Positions 26,805 to 35,915 of a stretch of 64,000 nucleotides of DNA are shown piece by piece. The number at the start of each line of letters is the position of its first letter. Within the stretch, counting starts at the first letter, position 1. Source of the stretch: Paenibacillus tianjinensis (GTDB taxonomy: Bacteria; Bacillota; Bacilli; Paenibacillales; Paenibacillaceae); NCBI RefSeq assembly GCF_017086365.1, contig NZ_CP070969.1, positions 6,040,001 through 6,104,000 of the forward strand. Direction: 5' to 3'. A program made the translations under genes and the position numbers. Below the pieces are notes generated by a model. That model was not told the origin of the DNA. It worked only from the letters and a program-made list of their open reading frames with translations, and did no database searches.

Positions 26805-27980
26805 ATGGATTATCCTGTAAATATTCTGCTTGTTGACGACCGTCCCGATGAATTTCTCTCTGTTCAAGCCCTGCTTGCGGATAAGCCATACCGGCTGGTT
26901 TACGCCTCATCAGGGATGGATGCCCTGAAGTACCTGCTGGAGCAGGAGTTTGCCCTGATTATTATGGATGTCCTGATGCCGGATATGAATGGTTTTGAAA
27001 CGGCCAAACGGATTAAAATGCGCAAAAAATCAAAGGATATCCCCATTATTTTCCTGACTTCACTAACCTCCGAGCTGGAGAATTATATGATGGCTTATAC
27101 GGCCGGTGCGATTGATTATTTGACGAAGCCCTTCCATCCCCTTGTCCTGAAGAGCAAGATCGAGGGCTTCGTCCGTATGTACCAGACCCGTAAGGAGCTG
27201 CAGCTCAAAACGCAGGAGCTGGAGTCGGCCAATGTGGTGCTCACCGAGCTGAAGGAAACAGCCGAGGTGGCCCTCCGGATCAAAAGCGGCTTTCTCGCCA
27301 TGATGAGCCATGAAATCCGCACGCCGCTCAATGGTATTATCGCGATGTCAGATATGCTGAGAACCTCGGAGCTGACGCCGGAGGATCTGGAGATGGCCGA
27401 AATCATTCATACCAGCGGTCATGCGCTGCTGTCTGTCATCAACCATATTCTTGATTTCACGAAGATCGAATCCGGTAAAATGGAGCTGGACTACGAGCTC
27501 TTCAACCTGCATTCCTGCCTTAAAGAAACGATCGACCTGTTCAGGGCGCTGGCCATGGAACGCGACCTGCAGCTGGAAATGTTCATCGATCCGAACATTC
27601 CCGCCCTGCTGGTCGGTGATCCAAACCGGCTTAGACAGGTGCTCAACAACCTGATCGGCAACGCAATCAAGTTCACGCCCAGCGGAAGTGTGAAGGTCCA
27701 TGTCGGCCTCAGGCAGGCGCTGGATGGCGTCCTGCAGCTGGAATTCGTCATTGAGGACACTGGCATTGGGATCCCCGCTGACAAAATGAAATATCTGTTC
27801 CAGCCCTTCACCCAGATCGGCGCAACCGTTGACAGCAAGCTCAAGGGAACGGGCCTTGGCCTCTCCATCAGCAAAATGCTGGTGGAGCTAATGGGGGGCA
27901 CCATCTATGCCCGGCCGGATATGGAACAGGGCGCGGCGTTTGTCTTCACGATCCAGGTCACCGAAGGCAGCCCGGATTAA
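26805..27980 (+). CDS. Soluble receiver-histidine kinase hybrid
   Basis: Protein of 391 residues: an N-terminal receiver (1-120) with DD at 11-12, phospho-acceptor D55 in IIMDVLMPD and Lys in DYLTKP, a short coiled-coil linker, then HisKA ([13 protein letters not shown]) and HATPase with [14 protein letters not shown] and GTGLGLSI. No membrane segment is present, so it acts in the cytosol. The order receiver then kinase suggests that its kinase is controlled by phosphorylation, probably from the large kinase encoded 49 bases upstream. AGGAGGAACT precedes the ATG. Confidence 0.92.
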   Translation: MDYPVNILLVDDRPDEFLSVQALLADKPYRLVYASSGMDALKYLLEQEFALIIMDVLMPDMNGFETAKRIKMRKKSKDIPIIFLTSLTSELENYMMAYTAGAIDYLTKPFHPLVLKSKIEGFVRMYQTRKELQLKTQELESANVVLTELKETAEVALRIKSGFLAMMSHEIRTPLNGIIAMSDMLRTSELTPEDLEMAEIIHTSGHALLSVINHILDFTKIESGKMELDYELFNLHSCLKETIDLFRALAMERDLQLEMFIDPNIPALLVGDPNRLRQVLNNLIGNAIKFTPSGSVKVHVGLRQALDGVLQLEFVIEDTGIGIPADKMKYLFQPFTQIGATVDSKLKGTGLGLSISKMLVELMGGTIYARPDMEQGAAFVFTIQVTEGSPD

Positions 27981-28001
27981 TCTTCGCTGCTCCAAAAAAT
28001 T

Positions 28002-28042
28002 AAAACCGCAAGTCTCCGGGACAGGGAGCGCTTGCGGTTTTT
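28002..28042 (+). terminator. Terminator of the kinase operon
   Basis: AAAACCGCAAG and CTTGCGGTTTT pair around an 18-base loop and end in TTTTTC, about 20 bases after the kinase stop. Confidence 0.9.
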
Positions 28043-28124
28043 CTAATTGCCCGGTTCTCTGCAACTGTTTGCAGAGGGCCGGTTTTGCCGTGAGTTCATT
28101 ATTTGTTAGGGCAGCCTAAGCCCT

Positions 28125-28523
28125 TCATAGCTGCTCCGCCCCGGTTGCCTGAACCTCAAGCTTCTTATGGTTCAGCACATTATCCTCCAGCACGGCGAAC
28201 TTGTCTCCGTATTCTCTGATGATATGCTGCTCTCCCCAGTCGCATAAGGAATCGAGAATGGAGCGCAGTGATTGTCCATAATCACTTAGCTCGTATTCTA
28301 CTTTGGGCGGAACCTGATTATAGCTGATCCGGTTAACAATGCCGTCCAGCTCCAGCTCCCGGAGCTGCTGGGTAAGCATTTTCTGCGTAATATTCGGCAT
28401 ATGGCGCTTCAAATCACTGGTCCGCATCTTGCCATGCGTCAGATGGCAGAGGATCACGCACTTCCACTTACCGCCGATAACCTCCAGCGTTGCTTCAACA
28501 GAAATATTATATTTTTTGGACAT
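28125..28523 (-). CDS. ytcD: HxlR-family transcriptional regulator (YtcD-like)
   Basis: Protein of 132 residues with the HxlR winged helix: GGKWKCVILCHLTHGKMRTSDLKRHMPNITQKMLTQQLREL, then the wing IVNRISYNQVPPKVEYEL. It starts at ATG 28523 with AGGAGG. It is divergent from the MFS/aldo-keto reductase genes, the same layout as B. subtilis ytcD/ytbDE, where YtcD is the adjacent HxlR-type regulator. GTAC-rich dyads between the divergent starts are probable binding sites. No conserved Cys of the redox-sensing kind stands out apart from C22 and C25 (KCVILC), which could sense thiol stress. Confidence 0.9.
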   Translation of the reverse strand: MSKKYNISVEATLEVIGGKWKCVILCHLTHGKMRTSDLKRHMPNITQKMLTQQLRELELDGIVNRISYNQVPPKVEYELSDYGQSLRSILDSLCDWGEQHIIREYGDKFAVLEDNVLNHKKLEVQATGAEQL

Positions 28524-28549
28524 AGGATCCTCCTAAAAGTTAGGTTATG

Positions 28550-28581
28550 GGTACTTTTTAGTACCTATATTACTTTAAAGT
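28550..28581. promoter_or_regulatory. HxlR operator candidates between ytcD and ytbD
   Basis: Two adjacent dyads, GGTACTTTTTAGTACC (28550-28565) and ACTTTAAAGT (28572-28581), lie between the divergent start codons. HxlR regulators bind short GTAC/GTNAC-type inverted repeats, so these are likely autoregulatory and target sites. Confidence 0.6.
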
Positions 28582-28660
28582 ACGTACTATCCATTATTGA
28601 CTGAATAATTCATAATAGCATTTACCGGCCGGTGATTACCATACTGTAGGAGTGGAAAAC

Positions 28661-29866
28661 ATGTCCTTAGAACAAAGAAGAAGCACCCTCGCGCTGCTGG
28701 CTCTGGCAGTTAGCGCTTTTGCTATCGGAACAACCGAGTTTATCAGTGTTGGCTTGCTGCCGCTCATTGCTGATGACCTGCATATATCCGTAACTGCGGC
28801 TGGTCTGACTGTCACATTGTACGCCCTGGGCGTCACCTTCGGCGCCCCCGTCCTGACTTCGCTGACTACAGCGGTATCGCGCAAAACGCTGCTGCTGTCA
28901 CTGATGGTGCTGTTCATCATCGGCAACAGCCTGGCAGCCGCTGCTGGCGGCATTACCCTGCTGCTGATTGCCCGGGTGTTCTCCGCCCTGTCGCACGGCC
29001 TGTTCATGTCGATCGCCTCAACGATTGCTGCCGATCTCGTGCCTGAGAACCGTAAGGCCAGCGCGATTTCGATTATGTTCACCGGCTTGACGGTAGCCAC
29101 TGTCACAGGTGTACCGCTTGGTACATTTCTCGGCCAGCAGCTGGGCTGGCGGGCCGCTTTTGTCGCCATTGCTGCCATCGGCGTTATCGCGCTGGTTGCC
29201 AATCTGATTCTCATTCCATCAGGACTGCGAAAAGGCACCCGTACGCCGCTCAGCGAGCAAGTGAAGCTCGTGACGAACGGCCGGCTGCTGCTTGCTTTTG
29301 CCATCACCGCTTTAGGGTACGGCGGAACCTTTGTCGTCTTCACCTACCTGTCTCCGCTGCTGCATGAGATTAGCGGCTTCAAGGAAGAGACTGTCGCGGT
29401 TATTCTGCTTGTCTACGGTGTAGCCATTGCCATCGGCAACATGATCGGCGGCAAGGCAGCCAACCATAAGCCAATGAACGCCTTGTTCTATATGTTTGCC
29501 CTGCAGGCTGCCGTTCTGCTGGTCTTAACCTTTACGGCCCCGTTTAAAGCCGCAGCCTTGATTACGATCTTCTTCATGGGGCTGCTCGCCTTTATGAATG
29601 TGCCCGGGCTGCAGGCTTATGTGGTCATCCTGGCGGACCGGTATGCGCCCAGCGCCAGAGATATCGCCTCAGCTGTTAATATCGCTGCTTTTAATGCAGG
29701 CATTGCCATCGGTGCTTATCTCGGAGGATTGGTTACGGATCACATGGGTCTGATTCATACCGCCTGGGTCGGAGCAGTTATGGTGCTCGGGGCAGTGTTT
29801 CTTACGGCCTGGAGCCGTGCGCTGGAGCGGAAGGACGAACGGACACTGAAGCATAAAGCCGCATAA
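28661..29866 (+). CDS. ytbD: MFS transporter (YtbD-like)
   Basis: About 401 residues from ATG 28661, eight bases after TAGGAG (a GTG at 28652 is too close to that site). Twelve hydrophobic helices and the AFAIGTTEFISVGLLPLIADDL opening are typical of the DHA1 branch (AraJ/YdhP/PbuE-like). It is probably a proton-driven exporter of a small toxic or metabolic compound. It is followed 62 bases later by an aldo/keto reductase and is divergent from its HxlR regulator, as in B. subtilis. The substrate is unknown. Confidence 0.88.
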   Translation: MSLEQRRSTLALLALAVSAFAIGTTEFISVGLLPLIADDLHISVTAAGLTVTLYALGVTFGAPVLTSLTTAVSRKTLLLSLMVLFIIGNSLAAAAGGITLLLIARVFSALSHGLFMSIASTIAADLVPENRKASAISIMFTGLTVATVTGVPLGTFLGQQLGWRAAFVAIAAIGVIALVANLILIPSGLRKGTRTPLSEQVKLVTNGRLLLAFAITALGYGGTFVVFTYLSPLLHEISGFKEETVAVILLVYGVAIAIGNMIGGKAANHKPMNALFYMFALQAAVLLVLTFTAPFKAAALITIFFMGLLAFMNVPGLQAYVVILADRYAPSARDIASAVNIAAFNAGIAIGAYLGGLVTDHMGLIHTAWVGAVMVLGAVFLTAWSRALERKDERTLKHKAA

Positions 29867-29928
29867 TCAAACAAGTATTTAATACAGCTTAATTCAGAGC
29901 ACTAATTACATTACGGAGGTTATTGATA

Positions 29929-30783
29929 ATGACACAGCATACAGCACAGCATCTGCAAGATTGGACAGTATTACAGAACGGGGTGAAGATGCCATGGTTC
30001 GGCCTTGGGGTATTCCAGGTAGCCGACGGCGCCGAACTTGTACAGGCGGTGAAGTCCGCCATTGCCCACGGCTACCGCAGCATCGATACTGCGGCAATCT
30101 ACCAGAATGAGCGGGGAGTGGGACAAGCATTGGCGGAGGCAATGACCGAGAACCAGCTCTCCCGGGAAGATCTCTTTATCACCTCAAAGGTGTGGAATGC
30201 TGACCTCGGCTATGAAGCGACAATTGCCGCCTATGAAGCCAGCCTGGAGAAGCTGGGCCTGGATTATCTTGATCTTTACCTCATTCATTGGCCGGTGGAG
30301 GGCAAGTACAAGGAAGCCTGGAGAGCGCTCGAAACGCTCTATAAAGCTGGCCGCATCAAGGCGATTGGAGTCAGCAATTTTCAGATTCATCATCTGGAAG
30401 ATCTGCTGAAGGATGCCGAAATCCGGCCGATGGTCAACCAGGTCGAGCTGCATCCCTACCTGTCCCAGCAGGCGCTGCGAACCTTCTGCAGGGAGCAGGG
30501 CATTCAGATTGAAGCCTGGTCGCCGCTGATGCAGGGCGGGCTGCTGGATCAGCCTGACCTGAAAGAGATTGCTGCCAGATACGGCAAGTCGGTTGCCCAG
30601 GTCATCCTGCGCTGGGATTTGCAGCACGGCATTGTGACGATTCCGAAGTCGACCAGGGAACAGCGGATTACCGAAAATGCCGCCATCTTTGATTTTGTCC
30701 TGAGCGCTGAGGATATGGCCCGGATTGACAGGCTGAACCGCGATCAGCGGGTCGGTCCGGACCCCGACAATTTCAATTTCTGA
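29929..30783 (+). CDS. ytbE: Aldo/keto reductase (YtbE-like, AKR5 type)
   Basis: About 284 residues from ATG 29929, placed by GGAGG nine bases upstream. It has the (alpha/beta)8 aldo/keto reductase signatures: GYRSIDTAAIYQNERGVG with catalytic Asp and Tyr, the Lys in LFITSKVWN, the His in LYLIHWPV, and the NADPH-binding IPKST near the C-terminus. It should reduce aldehydes such as methylglyoxal-type or other reactive carbonyls with NADPH. Co-expression with an exporter under an HxlR regulator suggests an electrophile defence unit. Confidence 0.92.
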   Translation: MTQHTAQHLQDWTVLQNGVKMPWFGLGVFQVADGAELVQAVKSAIAHGYRSIDTAAIYQNERGVGQALAEAMTENQLSREDLFITSKVWNADLGYEATIAAYEASLEKLGLDYLDLYLIHWPVEGKYKEAWRALETLYKAGRIKAIGVSNFQIHHLEDLLKDAEIRPMVNQVELHPYLSQQALRTFCREQGIQIEAWSPLMQGGLLDQPDLKEIAARYGKSVAQVILRWDLQHGIVTIPKSTREQRITENAAIFDFVLSAEDMARIDRLNRDQRVGPDPDNFNF

Positions 30784-30790
30784 TACGCCG

Positions 30791-30825
30791 AAAGCCCCTC
30801 TTTCTCACGGAGAAGGAGGGGCTTT
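30791..30825. terminator. Terminator between ytbE and the AEC transporter gene
   Basis: AAAGCCCCTCTTTCTC and GAGAAGGAGGGGCTTT pair with one mismatch. It lies between two converging genes and probably stops transcription from both sides, with TTTGTTTG on the plus strand. Confidence 0.85.
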
Positions 30826-30850
30826 GTTTGTCGTCCTGCCTGTAAGCCGG

Positions 30851-31780
30851 TCAGACGCTGCCTACCGCGGCAATCAGTACCGGCAGTACAAGGAAGGAGG
30901 CCAGCGTGGTCCAGACAATACAGCGCGAGACCAGCGAAGGTGAGCTGCCGAAGCGTTCAGCCAGCACGACGGAATTAACGGCGACCGGCATGGAGGCCAG
31001 GATGAGCAGCACCGAGAACAGCGTGCCGGTGATATTCAGCAGGAGCAGAACGAGCAAGGCGATCAGCGGCGCCAGCAGCAGGCGGACGCTCAGACCCGTC
31101 CAGAAGGCAAGCTGCACATTGCGCTCCGTGTGGGCGGCCTTGACCTTGACCATTTGGGCACCGAGGATTGCCAGGACCACCGGCGAATACGCCCCGGCCA
31201 CCATGGACACCCCTGTGGCCAGCTCTTGCGGCAGCTGCAGGCCGAGCGCCCGCAGCAGAAATGCCAGAATCGCCGCGTAGATGGCCGGCAGGGCGAACAC
31301 CGATTTCACGGCGCTGCGGACATTAAACTGCGATCTGGCGGCGAAATACACGCCGATCGTATTGACAATGACCATCTGGGCGATGACATAAACAGATGCC
31401 TTGTCGAGCCCCAGCTGGCCGAAGGCCAGCAGTACAAGCGGCAGCCCGTAATTCACGCTGTTGGTAAAGGTGGAGATTAGGGTCAGTCCGGCTGCTTCCG
31501 GCGGAGCCAGTCTCAGGATCCGGCCGAGCAATACCGCCACGATCCATAAGGACAGCAAGTTCAGCAGCGCAAAGGCGAGCGTCTTATAAATATCATCAAG
31601 GGAAATCTCAGCCTTAGCCAGCGTATCCAGAATGATCGCCGGGCTCAAAAAATACAAATAAAGCGTCAGCAACGGCTTAGTATCTAAATTCCGGTAACGG
31701 CCCAGCAGCGCACCGGCAGTGACGGGAATGGACAGCGGCACAATGACCTCTACTAGAGTCGACAACACAGTCTGAATCAC
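30851..31780 (-). CDS. AEC-family transporter (auxin efflux carrier type)
   Basis: About 310 residues from GTG 31780 (GAGGAG eight bases upstream; the TTG at 31786 is too near). Ten transmembrane helices in two inverted halves, with the family pattern of a broken helix around NSVNYGLPL and a C-terminal MPVAVNSVVLAERF. Bacterial members export or import small organic acids such as malate. There is no gene coupling here that names the substrate. It stands alone, between the ytb module and an HxlR gene. Confidence 0.88.
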   Translation of the reverse strand: MIQTVLSTLVEVIVPLSIPVTAGALLGRYRNLDTKPLLTLYLYFLSPAIILDTLAKAEISLDDIYKTLAFALLNLLSLWIVAVLLGRILRLAPPEAAGLTLISTFTNSVNYGLPLVLLAFGQLGLDKASVYVIAQMVIVNTIGVYFAARSQFNVRSAVKSVFALPAIYAAILAFLLRALGLQLPQELATGVSMVAGAYSPVVLAILGAQMVKVKAAHTERNVQLAFWTGLSVRLLLAPLIALLVLLLLNITGTLFSVLLILASMPVAVNSVVLAERFGSSPSLVSRCIVWTTLASFLVLPVLIAAVGSV

Positions 31781-31952
31781 GGCCAAGACTCCTCTGTTCT
31801 ATAGTTAATCCTTACTATACCTCCGTACACAGGAGCCGTCTAAGATATGGAAACAATATGCTTAATAGACAATGCCTATGGCAGCACATTACTTCCCAAA
31901 AGATAGTATTGTGCTATGATAGACAAAACCATCGTTTCCCCAAGGAGGCTGA

Positions 31953-32297
31953 ATGAATATGAACGGACCCGAGCCGGTCATTCTGACCAAAGGCATACCC
32001 GGCGAGCCCTGCCCCATTGCCAAGACACTCGATGTCATCGGAACCAAGTGGACCTTTCTGATTATCCGCGACCTGCTGATTGAGGGTACTCTGCGGTTCA
32101 GTGATCTGCTGAAATCGCTGGAGGGAATCAGCCCGAAGACCCTTTCGCTGCGGCTGCGGGAGCTGGAGAACCATGACATCGTTGAACGGACGGTATATCC
32201 CGAGGTTCCGCCGCGTGTGGAATACAAGCTGACCCCCAAAGGCAAACAGCTGGAAGGAATTTTTATCGAACTCAAAAGATACGGCCTGGCGCTCTAA
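31953..32297 (+). CDS. HxlR-family transcriptional regulator
   Basis: Protein of 114 residues. CPIAKTLDVIGTKWTFLIIRDLLIEGTLRFSDLLKSLEGISPKTLSLRLRELE is the HxlR helix-turn-helix with the N-terminal Cys (C19 from this start) that senses quinones or electrophiles in many relatives. The wing reads RTVYPEVPPRVEYKLT. AAGGAGG lies 4 bases before ATG 31953 and 10 before ATG 31959, so either could start. It is followed in the same direction by an SDR oxidoreductase with a palindrome in between. Confidence 0.92.
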   Translation: MNMNGPEPVILTKGIPGEPCPIAKTLDVIGTKWTFLIIRDLLIEGTLRFSDLLKSLEGISPKTLSLRLRELENHDIVERTVYPEVPPRVEYKLTPKGKQLEGIFIELKRYGLAL

Positions 32298-32369
32298 AAA
32301 AGTTTTAAGCCGCAGCGCAGCGCCAGCACAAAACTAACCTTTTGGAAACTGCATGTCAAAAAGGTAACT

Positions 32370-32386
32370 ACTTCCCTAAAGGAAGT
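32370..32386. promoter_or_regulatory. Operator-like dyad upstream of the SDR gene
   Basis: ACTTCCCTAAAGGAAGT is a perfect 6-5-6 palindrome 60 bases before the SDR start, with TATACT as a possible -10 just downstream. It probably binds the HxlR protein encoded immediately upstream. Confidence 0.5.
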
Positions 32387-32445
32387 TATGGGAATATACT
32401 CTCCTCAAAGAGCAGCACAAATTTATCTTTAGGGGAGGAATTACC

Positions 32446-33165
32446 ATGTTAACAGGACAAAAGGTGATCATTATCGGCGGGAGCTCGGGGATTGGATTGG
32501 AGACGGCAAAACGTGCGGCATCACAAGGCGCGGAGCTTATCATTGCCAGCCGCTCCGGGAAAAAGCTGGAGCAGGCCAAGGCAGCTATCGGCGATAACGC
32601 GAAGGTCAGCACCTATACGCTGGATGTGACGGATGAGGAGCAGGTGCAGTCTTTTTTTGCGGACACCGGAGCCTTCGATCATCTGGTTGTCAGCGCAGCG
32701 GAAACGGGCGGCGGGGCTTTTCTGACTACGCCTACTGGTGCTGCACGCGGGCTGTTTGAGAACAAATTCTGGGGCCAGTACTATGCTGCCAAGTATGGTG
32801 CGCCCAAGCTGAACCCTCAGGGGTCCATTACCCTGTTCTCAGGCATTGTGGCCTTCAAAACCATGACCGGCTCATCGGTGCTCGGCGCGGTGAACGCCGC
32901 GGTTGCCAATCTGGGGCAGACTTTGGCTCTGGAGCTGGCTCCGCTGCGGGTGAATGTGGTCTCCCCGGGCATTATCGACACCCCTTCCCGGGCAGGAATG
33001 CCGGAAGCAGCCCGCAGTGCGTTCTACAGCACTACAGCCGCCAGGCTGCCGGTGCAGCGCATTGGTACAGCAGAGGACGTCGCGGAGGCGGTCCTTTATT
33101 TGATTCACAACGGATTTGTAACAGGCACGGTACTGCATGTGGATGGCGGACACCGCCTGGTTTAA
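32446..33165 (+). CDS. Short-chain dehydrogenase/reductase
   Basis: Protein of 239 residues. The cofactor motif is GGSSGIGLETAKRA. The usual catalytic YxxxK is not obvious: the expected region reads FSGIVAFKTMTGSSVLGAVNAAVANL, which has the active-site Ser area but Gly-Ala where Tyr normally sits. The C-terminal GTVLHVDGGHRLV is typical of the classical family. It may be an atypical SDR of the YciK/CsgA-like divergent group that lacks the Tyr. AGGGGAGG precedes the ATG. It is likely controlled by the HxlR protein upstream. Confidence 0.85.
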   Translation: MLTGQKVIIIGGSSGIGLETAKRAASQGAELIIASRSGKKLEQAKAAIGDNAKVSTYTLDVTDEEQVQSFFADTGAFDHLVVSAAETGGGAFLTTPTGAARGLFENKFWGQYYAAKYGAPKLNPQGSITLFSGIVAFKTMTGSSVLGAVNAAVANLGQTLALELAPLRVNVVSPGIIDTPSRAGMPEAARSAFYSTTAARLPVQRIGTAEDVAEAVLYLIHNGFVTGTVLHVDGGHRLV

Positions 33166-33180
33166 GGGCTTATATTTAGT

Positions 33181-33226
33181 AAAAATCCCTGTTCCCCGGC
33201 AAGTGGCCCGGAAACAGGGATTTTTA
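33181..33226. terminator. Bidirectional terminator between SDR gene and greA
   Basis: AAAAATCCCTGTT and AAACAGGGATTTTT pair, extended by CCGG pairing in the stem, with A- and T-runs at both ends. It serves the converging SDR and greA genes. Confidence 0.92.
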
Positions 33227-33227
33227 A

Positions 33228-33707
33228 TTACAATGCTTTGATCTCCAGCAGCTCATATTTAATGACGCCCATTGGAGCATTTACGCTGATAATGTCGCCT
33301 ACTTTTTTACCGATAAGCTCTTTACCCAGCGGACTCTCGTACGAAATCTTGTTATCCAGCACATCGGCCTCAGCCGGTCCCACCACTCTATATTCGATTC
33401 TTTCCGAGTATTCCACATCATTCAGAATCACGATAGAGCCTACGCTCACTGCACTCAGATCCATGCTGCTGGCATCAACGATCTGTGCCTTAGTCAGCAT
33501 TTTCTCCAGAATCATGATGCGGGTCTCCATGAATGACTGATCTTCCTTGGCCGAGTGGTATTCGCTGTTCTCCTTCAGGTCCCCATAGCTGATCGCCAGC
33601 TTAAGACGGGCTGCAAGCTCTTTGCGCCCTACTTCCTTGAGCTCCCTAAGCTCTTCCTCGAGCTTGGCCAACCCTTCTTTGGTCAAGAATACTTCTTCAT
33701 TGGACAT
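33228..33707 (-). CDS. greA: Transcription elongation factor GreA
   Basis: About 159 residues from ATG 33707 (GGAG nine bases upstream; TTG 33716 is too close). The N-terminal coiled coil carries LTKEGLAKLEEELRELK and the loop region GDLKENSEYHSAKEDQ with the acidic tip residues. The C-terminal FKBP-like domain has SVGSIVILND and SPLGKELIGKKVGD. It binds RNA polymerase and rescues backtracked complexes by stimulating transcript cleavage. Standard length, nothing unusual. It is flanked by unrelated genes, so it may be a second copy; a housekeeping greA elsewhere cannot be excluded. Confidence 0.95.
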   Translation of the reverse strand: MSNEEVFLTKEGLAKLEEELRELKEVGRKELAARLKLAISYGDLKENSEYHSAKEDQSFMETRIMILEKMLTKAQIVDASSMDLSAVSVGSIVILNDVEYSERIEYRVVGPAEADVLDNKISYESPLGKELIGKKVGDIISVNAPMGVIKYELLEIKAL

Positions 33708-33810
33708 GTTCCACAACTCCTATTTTTGCCTGCTTTATTGTATTCTACCCCATATTTCCTAAACATGCGAAAAAATAAGTGAAGAATACGCTCCGGAGGC
33801 GTCCAATCCC

Positions 33811-35310
33811 TTACACCTTCACTTCCTGCTTGGCGGAAGCAGATTTCTCTGCGGCTGCGGAAGCTCCACCATGACCCCGGCCTGTTCTCAGCAGGAAGGT
33901 CAGCGGAATGGCGAGCAGGCCGACCACTGTGGCAATGAGGAAGATGTCCTGCACACTCATTGTCATTCCCTGCGCTTTCAGCAGGGAGCCGGCAGCAGAA
34001 GCTGAACCACCTCCCAGCTCCTTCAGATGCACAAGGGACCGCGAGGACAGCAGCGAGCTGAACACTGCAATAGATAGTGCGCCCGTCGCCTGGCGGACCC
34101 AGTTCGTCACAGATGAGGCATGCCCGGTAATCGGTTTGGGCACGGCAGACATCCCGGCATTAGTCACGGGCATAAAGGCCAGGGCGATCCCTACATTGCG
34201 CAGCGTCATTAGCAGGGCAATATACGTATGGGTAGCCGCCATTGTAATGTGGCTGAGCTCCCAGGTTGAAAGGCTAAGCAGCAGAATACCGCCGAGAATC
34301 AGCCAGAACGGGCCGACCCTGGAATACAGCTTGCCGACCACGGGCGATAATACCGCCATGGCGATGGAGCCGGGCAGCAGCACCAGAGCTGTCTTCAGCG
34401 GAGTAGACTCCTGGATATCCTGCAGGAAGACCGGAATCAGGAACGTCCCGGAATAGAGGGCGACGGTGATGATGCAATTAATGATCAGACTGTACGTGAA
34501 GCGGTTCTGCCGAAAGACCGTCAGATTCAGCAGCGGCTCCTTCAGCGACAGCTCTCTGCGGATGAAATAAGCCAGGGTGATGCACCCGGTAACCAGCAGC
34601 GAGAGCGTCTTCCAGGAAGTCCAGCCCCACGCGTTCCCTTTATTAAAGGCCAGAATAATGAAGGCACTGCTGAGAATAACCGTTACAAATCCCGGCAGAT
34701 CAAAGCTCTTGGACTCACTGGCGCTCCGCTGGAAGGGCAGGCATTTAAGGGCTACTGCAATGGCAATAATCCCTATAGGCAGATTAATGAGGAATAGCGA
34801 TTCCCAGCCGAAATAGCCGGTCAGCCAGCCGCCCAGCGTGGGTCCGAATGCCGGAGCCAGCATGGAAGACAGACTCCACAGGCTCATGGCAAAGGCTTGC
34901 TTCTCCTTGGCGATGAACTGATAAATCATGGTCATGGTCGTAGGAATAATCAGCCCCCCGAATACCCCTTGGAGAATCCGGAAGGTAATGAGTGAATGAA
35001 TACTCCAGGATACGGTACACAGTCCGGAGAACAGGGTAAAACCCGACAAGGCAAACACGTACACATATTTGTAGCTCCACTTGTCGCCAAAATAGCCGAC
35101 AACCGGAGCCACAACGCCGGTAGCCAGCAGATAACCGGTAATCATCCACTGGACGGTGCTGATTTCCGCATGAAAATCTTTCAGAAATACCGGAAAGGCC
35201 ACATTAATGGTCGTCGTGCTCAAGATCGCCATAAAATTACCGAAAAATATCGCCAGTATAATAAGCCAGAACGATGAAGCATTTGCCTTTTGCTGATTCA
35301 ACGGATTCAC
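33811..35310 (-). CDS. MFS multidrug exporter, DHA2 (EmrB/QacA) type
   Basis: About 500 residues with 14 transmembrane helices and the DHA2 motifs: WMITGYLLATGVVAPVVGYFGDKWSYK after helix 2, and the ILQGVFGGLIIPTTMTMIYQF motif C region. It should export drugs or other amphiphiles with proton influx. The frame is open to 35370, but that would overlap the regulator-binding dyad. GTG 35310 or TTG 35301 is more sensible, though neither has a strong ribosome binding site. It is divergent from a MarR gene that probably represses it. Confidence 0.85.
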   Translation of the reverse strand: MNPLNQQKANASSFWLIILAIFFGNFMAILSTTTINVAFPVFLKDFHAEISTVQWMITGYLLATGVVAPVVGYFGDKWSYKYVYVFALSGFTLFSGLCTVSWSIHSLITFRILQGVFGGLIIPTTMTMIYQFIAKEKQAFAMSLWSLSSMLAPAFGPTLGGWLTGYFGWESLFLINLPIGIIAIAVALKCLPFQRSASESKSFDLPGFVTVILSSAFIILAFNKGNAWGWTSWKTLSLLVTGCITLAYFIRRELSLKEPLLNLTVFRQNRFTYSLIINCIITVALYSGTFLIPVFLQDIQESTPLKTALVLLPGSIAMAVLSPVVGKLYSRVGPFWLILGGILLLSLSTWELSHITMAATHTYIALLMTLRNVGIALAFMPVTNAGMSAVPKPITGHASSVTNWVRQATGALSIAVFSSLLSSRSLVHLKELGGGSASAAGSLLKAQGMTMSVQDIFLIATVVGLLAIPLTFLLRTGRGHGGASAAAEKSASAKQEVKV

Positions 35311-35333
35311 TTCAACTTTCTCTATAAAATAGG

Positions 35334-35369
35334 TGTATAATACAATTAATAATATATGTGTATTATACA
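35334..35369. promoter_or_regulatory. MarR-type inverted repeat between MFS and MarR genes
   Basis: TGTATAATAC (35334-35343) and GTATTATACA (35360-35369) are perfect 10-bp inverted arms 16 bases apart in the intergenic region. The arms contain -10-like TATAAT/TATTAT sequences, so a bound repressor would block both promoters. Confidence 0.6.
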
Positions 35370-35474
35370 ACTATTGATTTGAAAGTCAATGTGACTTGTT
35401 TCATGGTACTTTCAAAACAGCCGGCCATTTTTAACCGTGTGCCTGTATTTTCACTTATACTATGGAGAAGAGTA

Positions 35475-35915
35475 TTGAACAAAGGACTGAATAATCCAAT
35501 GGATGAAAAAAATCTTGATGCCCTTAACAATGAGATGATGACCCTGATACGCCGTTCCACGCTGGACAAGAAACATGGCGGGCTGGACCGCTCGTCCTAT
35601 ACCCTGCTCCATTATCTCTCCAGACACGATAAGACTGGTGTTAAGGCGCTGGCCGAAGAGCTTGGACTGGACACCTCAACCATCAGCAGACAGACCGCTG
35701 TGTTGGAGAGCAAGGAGTATGTCGTGCGGATTCCTGATCCGCAGGATGGAAGATCAAGCTATTTTCAGATTACGGAGCTTGGGACGCAGACCCTGGCCAA
35801 TGCCCGGCGGCTCCGCCTGCAGCGGTATGAGGAGATTTTCGAAGATTGGTCACCTGAGGAATGCCAAACGTTCCGCTCGTTGCTGGCCAAACTTAACCGT
35901 AAGCTGACGGAGTAG
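35475..35915 (+). CDS. MarR-family transcriptional regulator
   Basis: About 147 residues from TTG 35475, which has GGAGAAG seven bases upstream; ATG 35499 is the alternative, and the frame back to 35358 has no good site. The winged helix is visible: KHGGLDRSSYTLLHYLSRHDKTGVKALAEELGLDTSTISRQTAVLESKEYVVRIPDPQDGRSSYFQITELG. It probably represses the divergent MFS exporter and responds to an exported compound. No Cys residues are present in the domain. Confidence 0.9.
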   Translation: MNKGLNNPMDEKNLDALNNEMMTLIRRSTLDKKHGGLDRSSYTLLHYLSRHDKTGVKALAEELGLDTSTISRQTAVLESKEYVVRIPDPQDGRSSYFQITELGTQTLANARRLRLQRYEEIFEDWSPEECQTFRSLLAKLNRKLTE

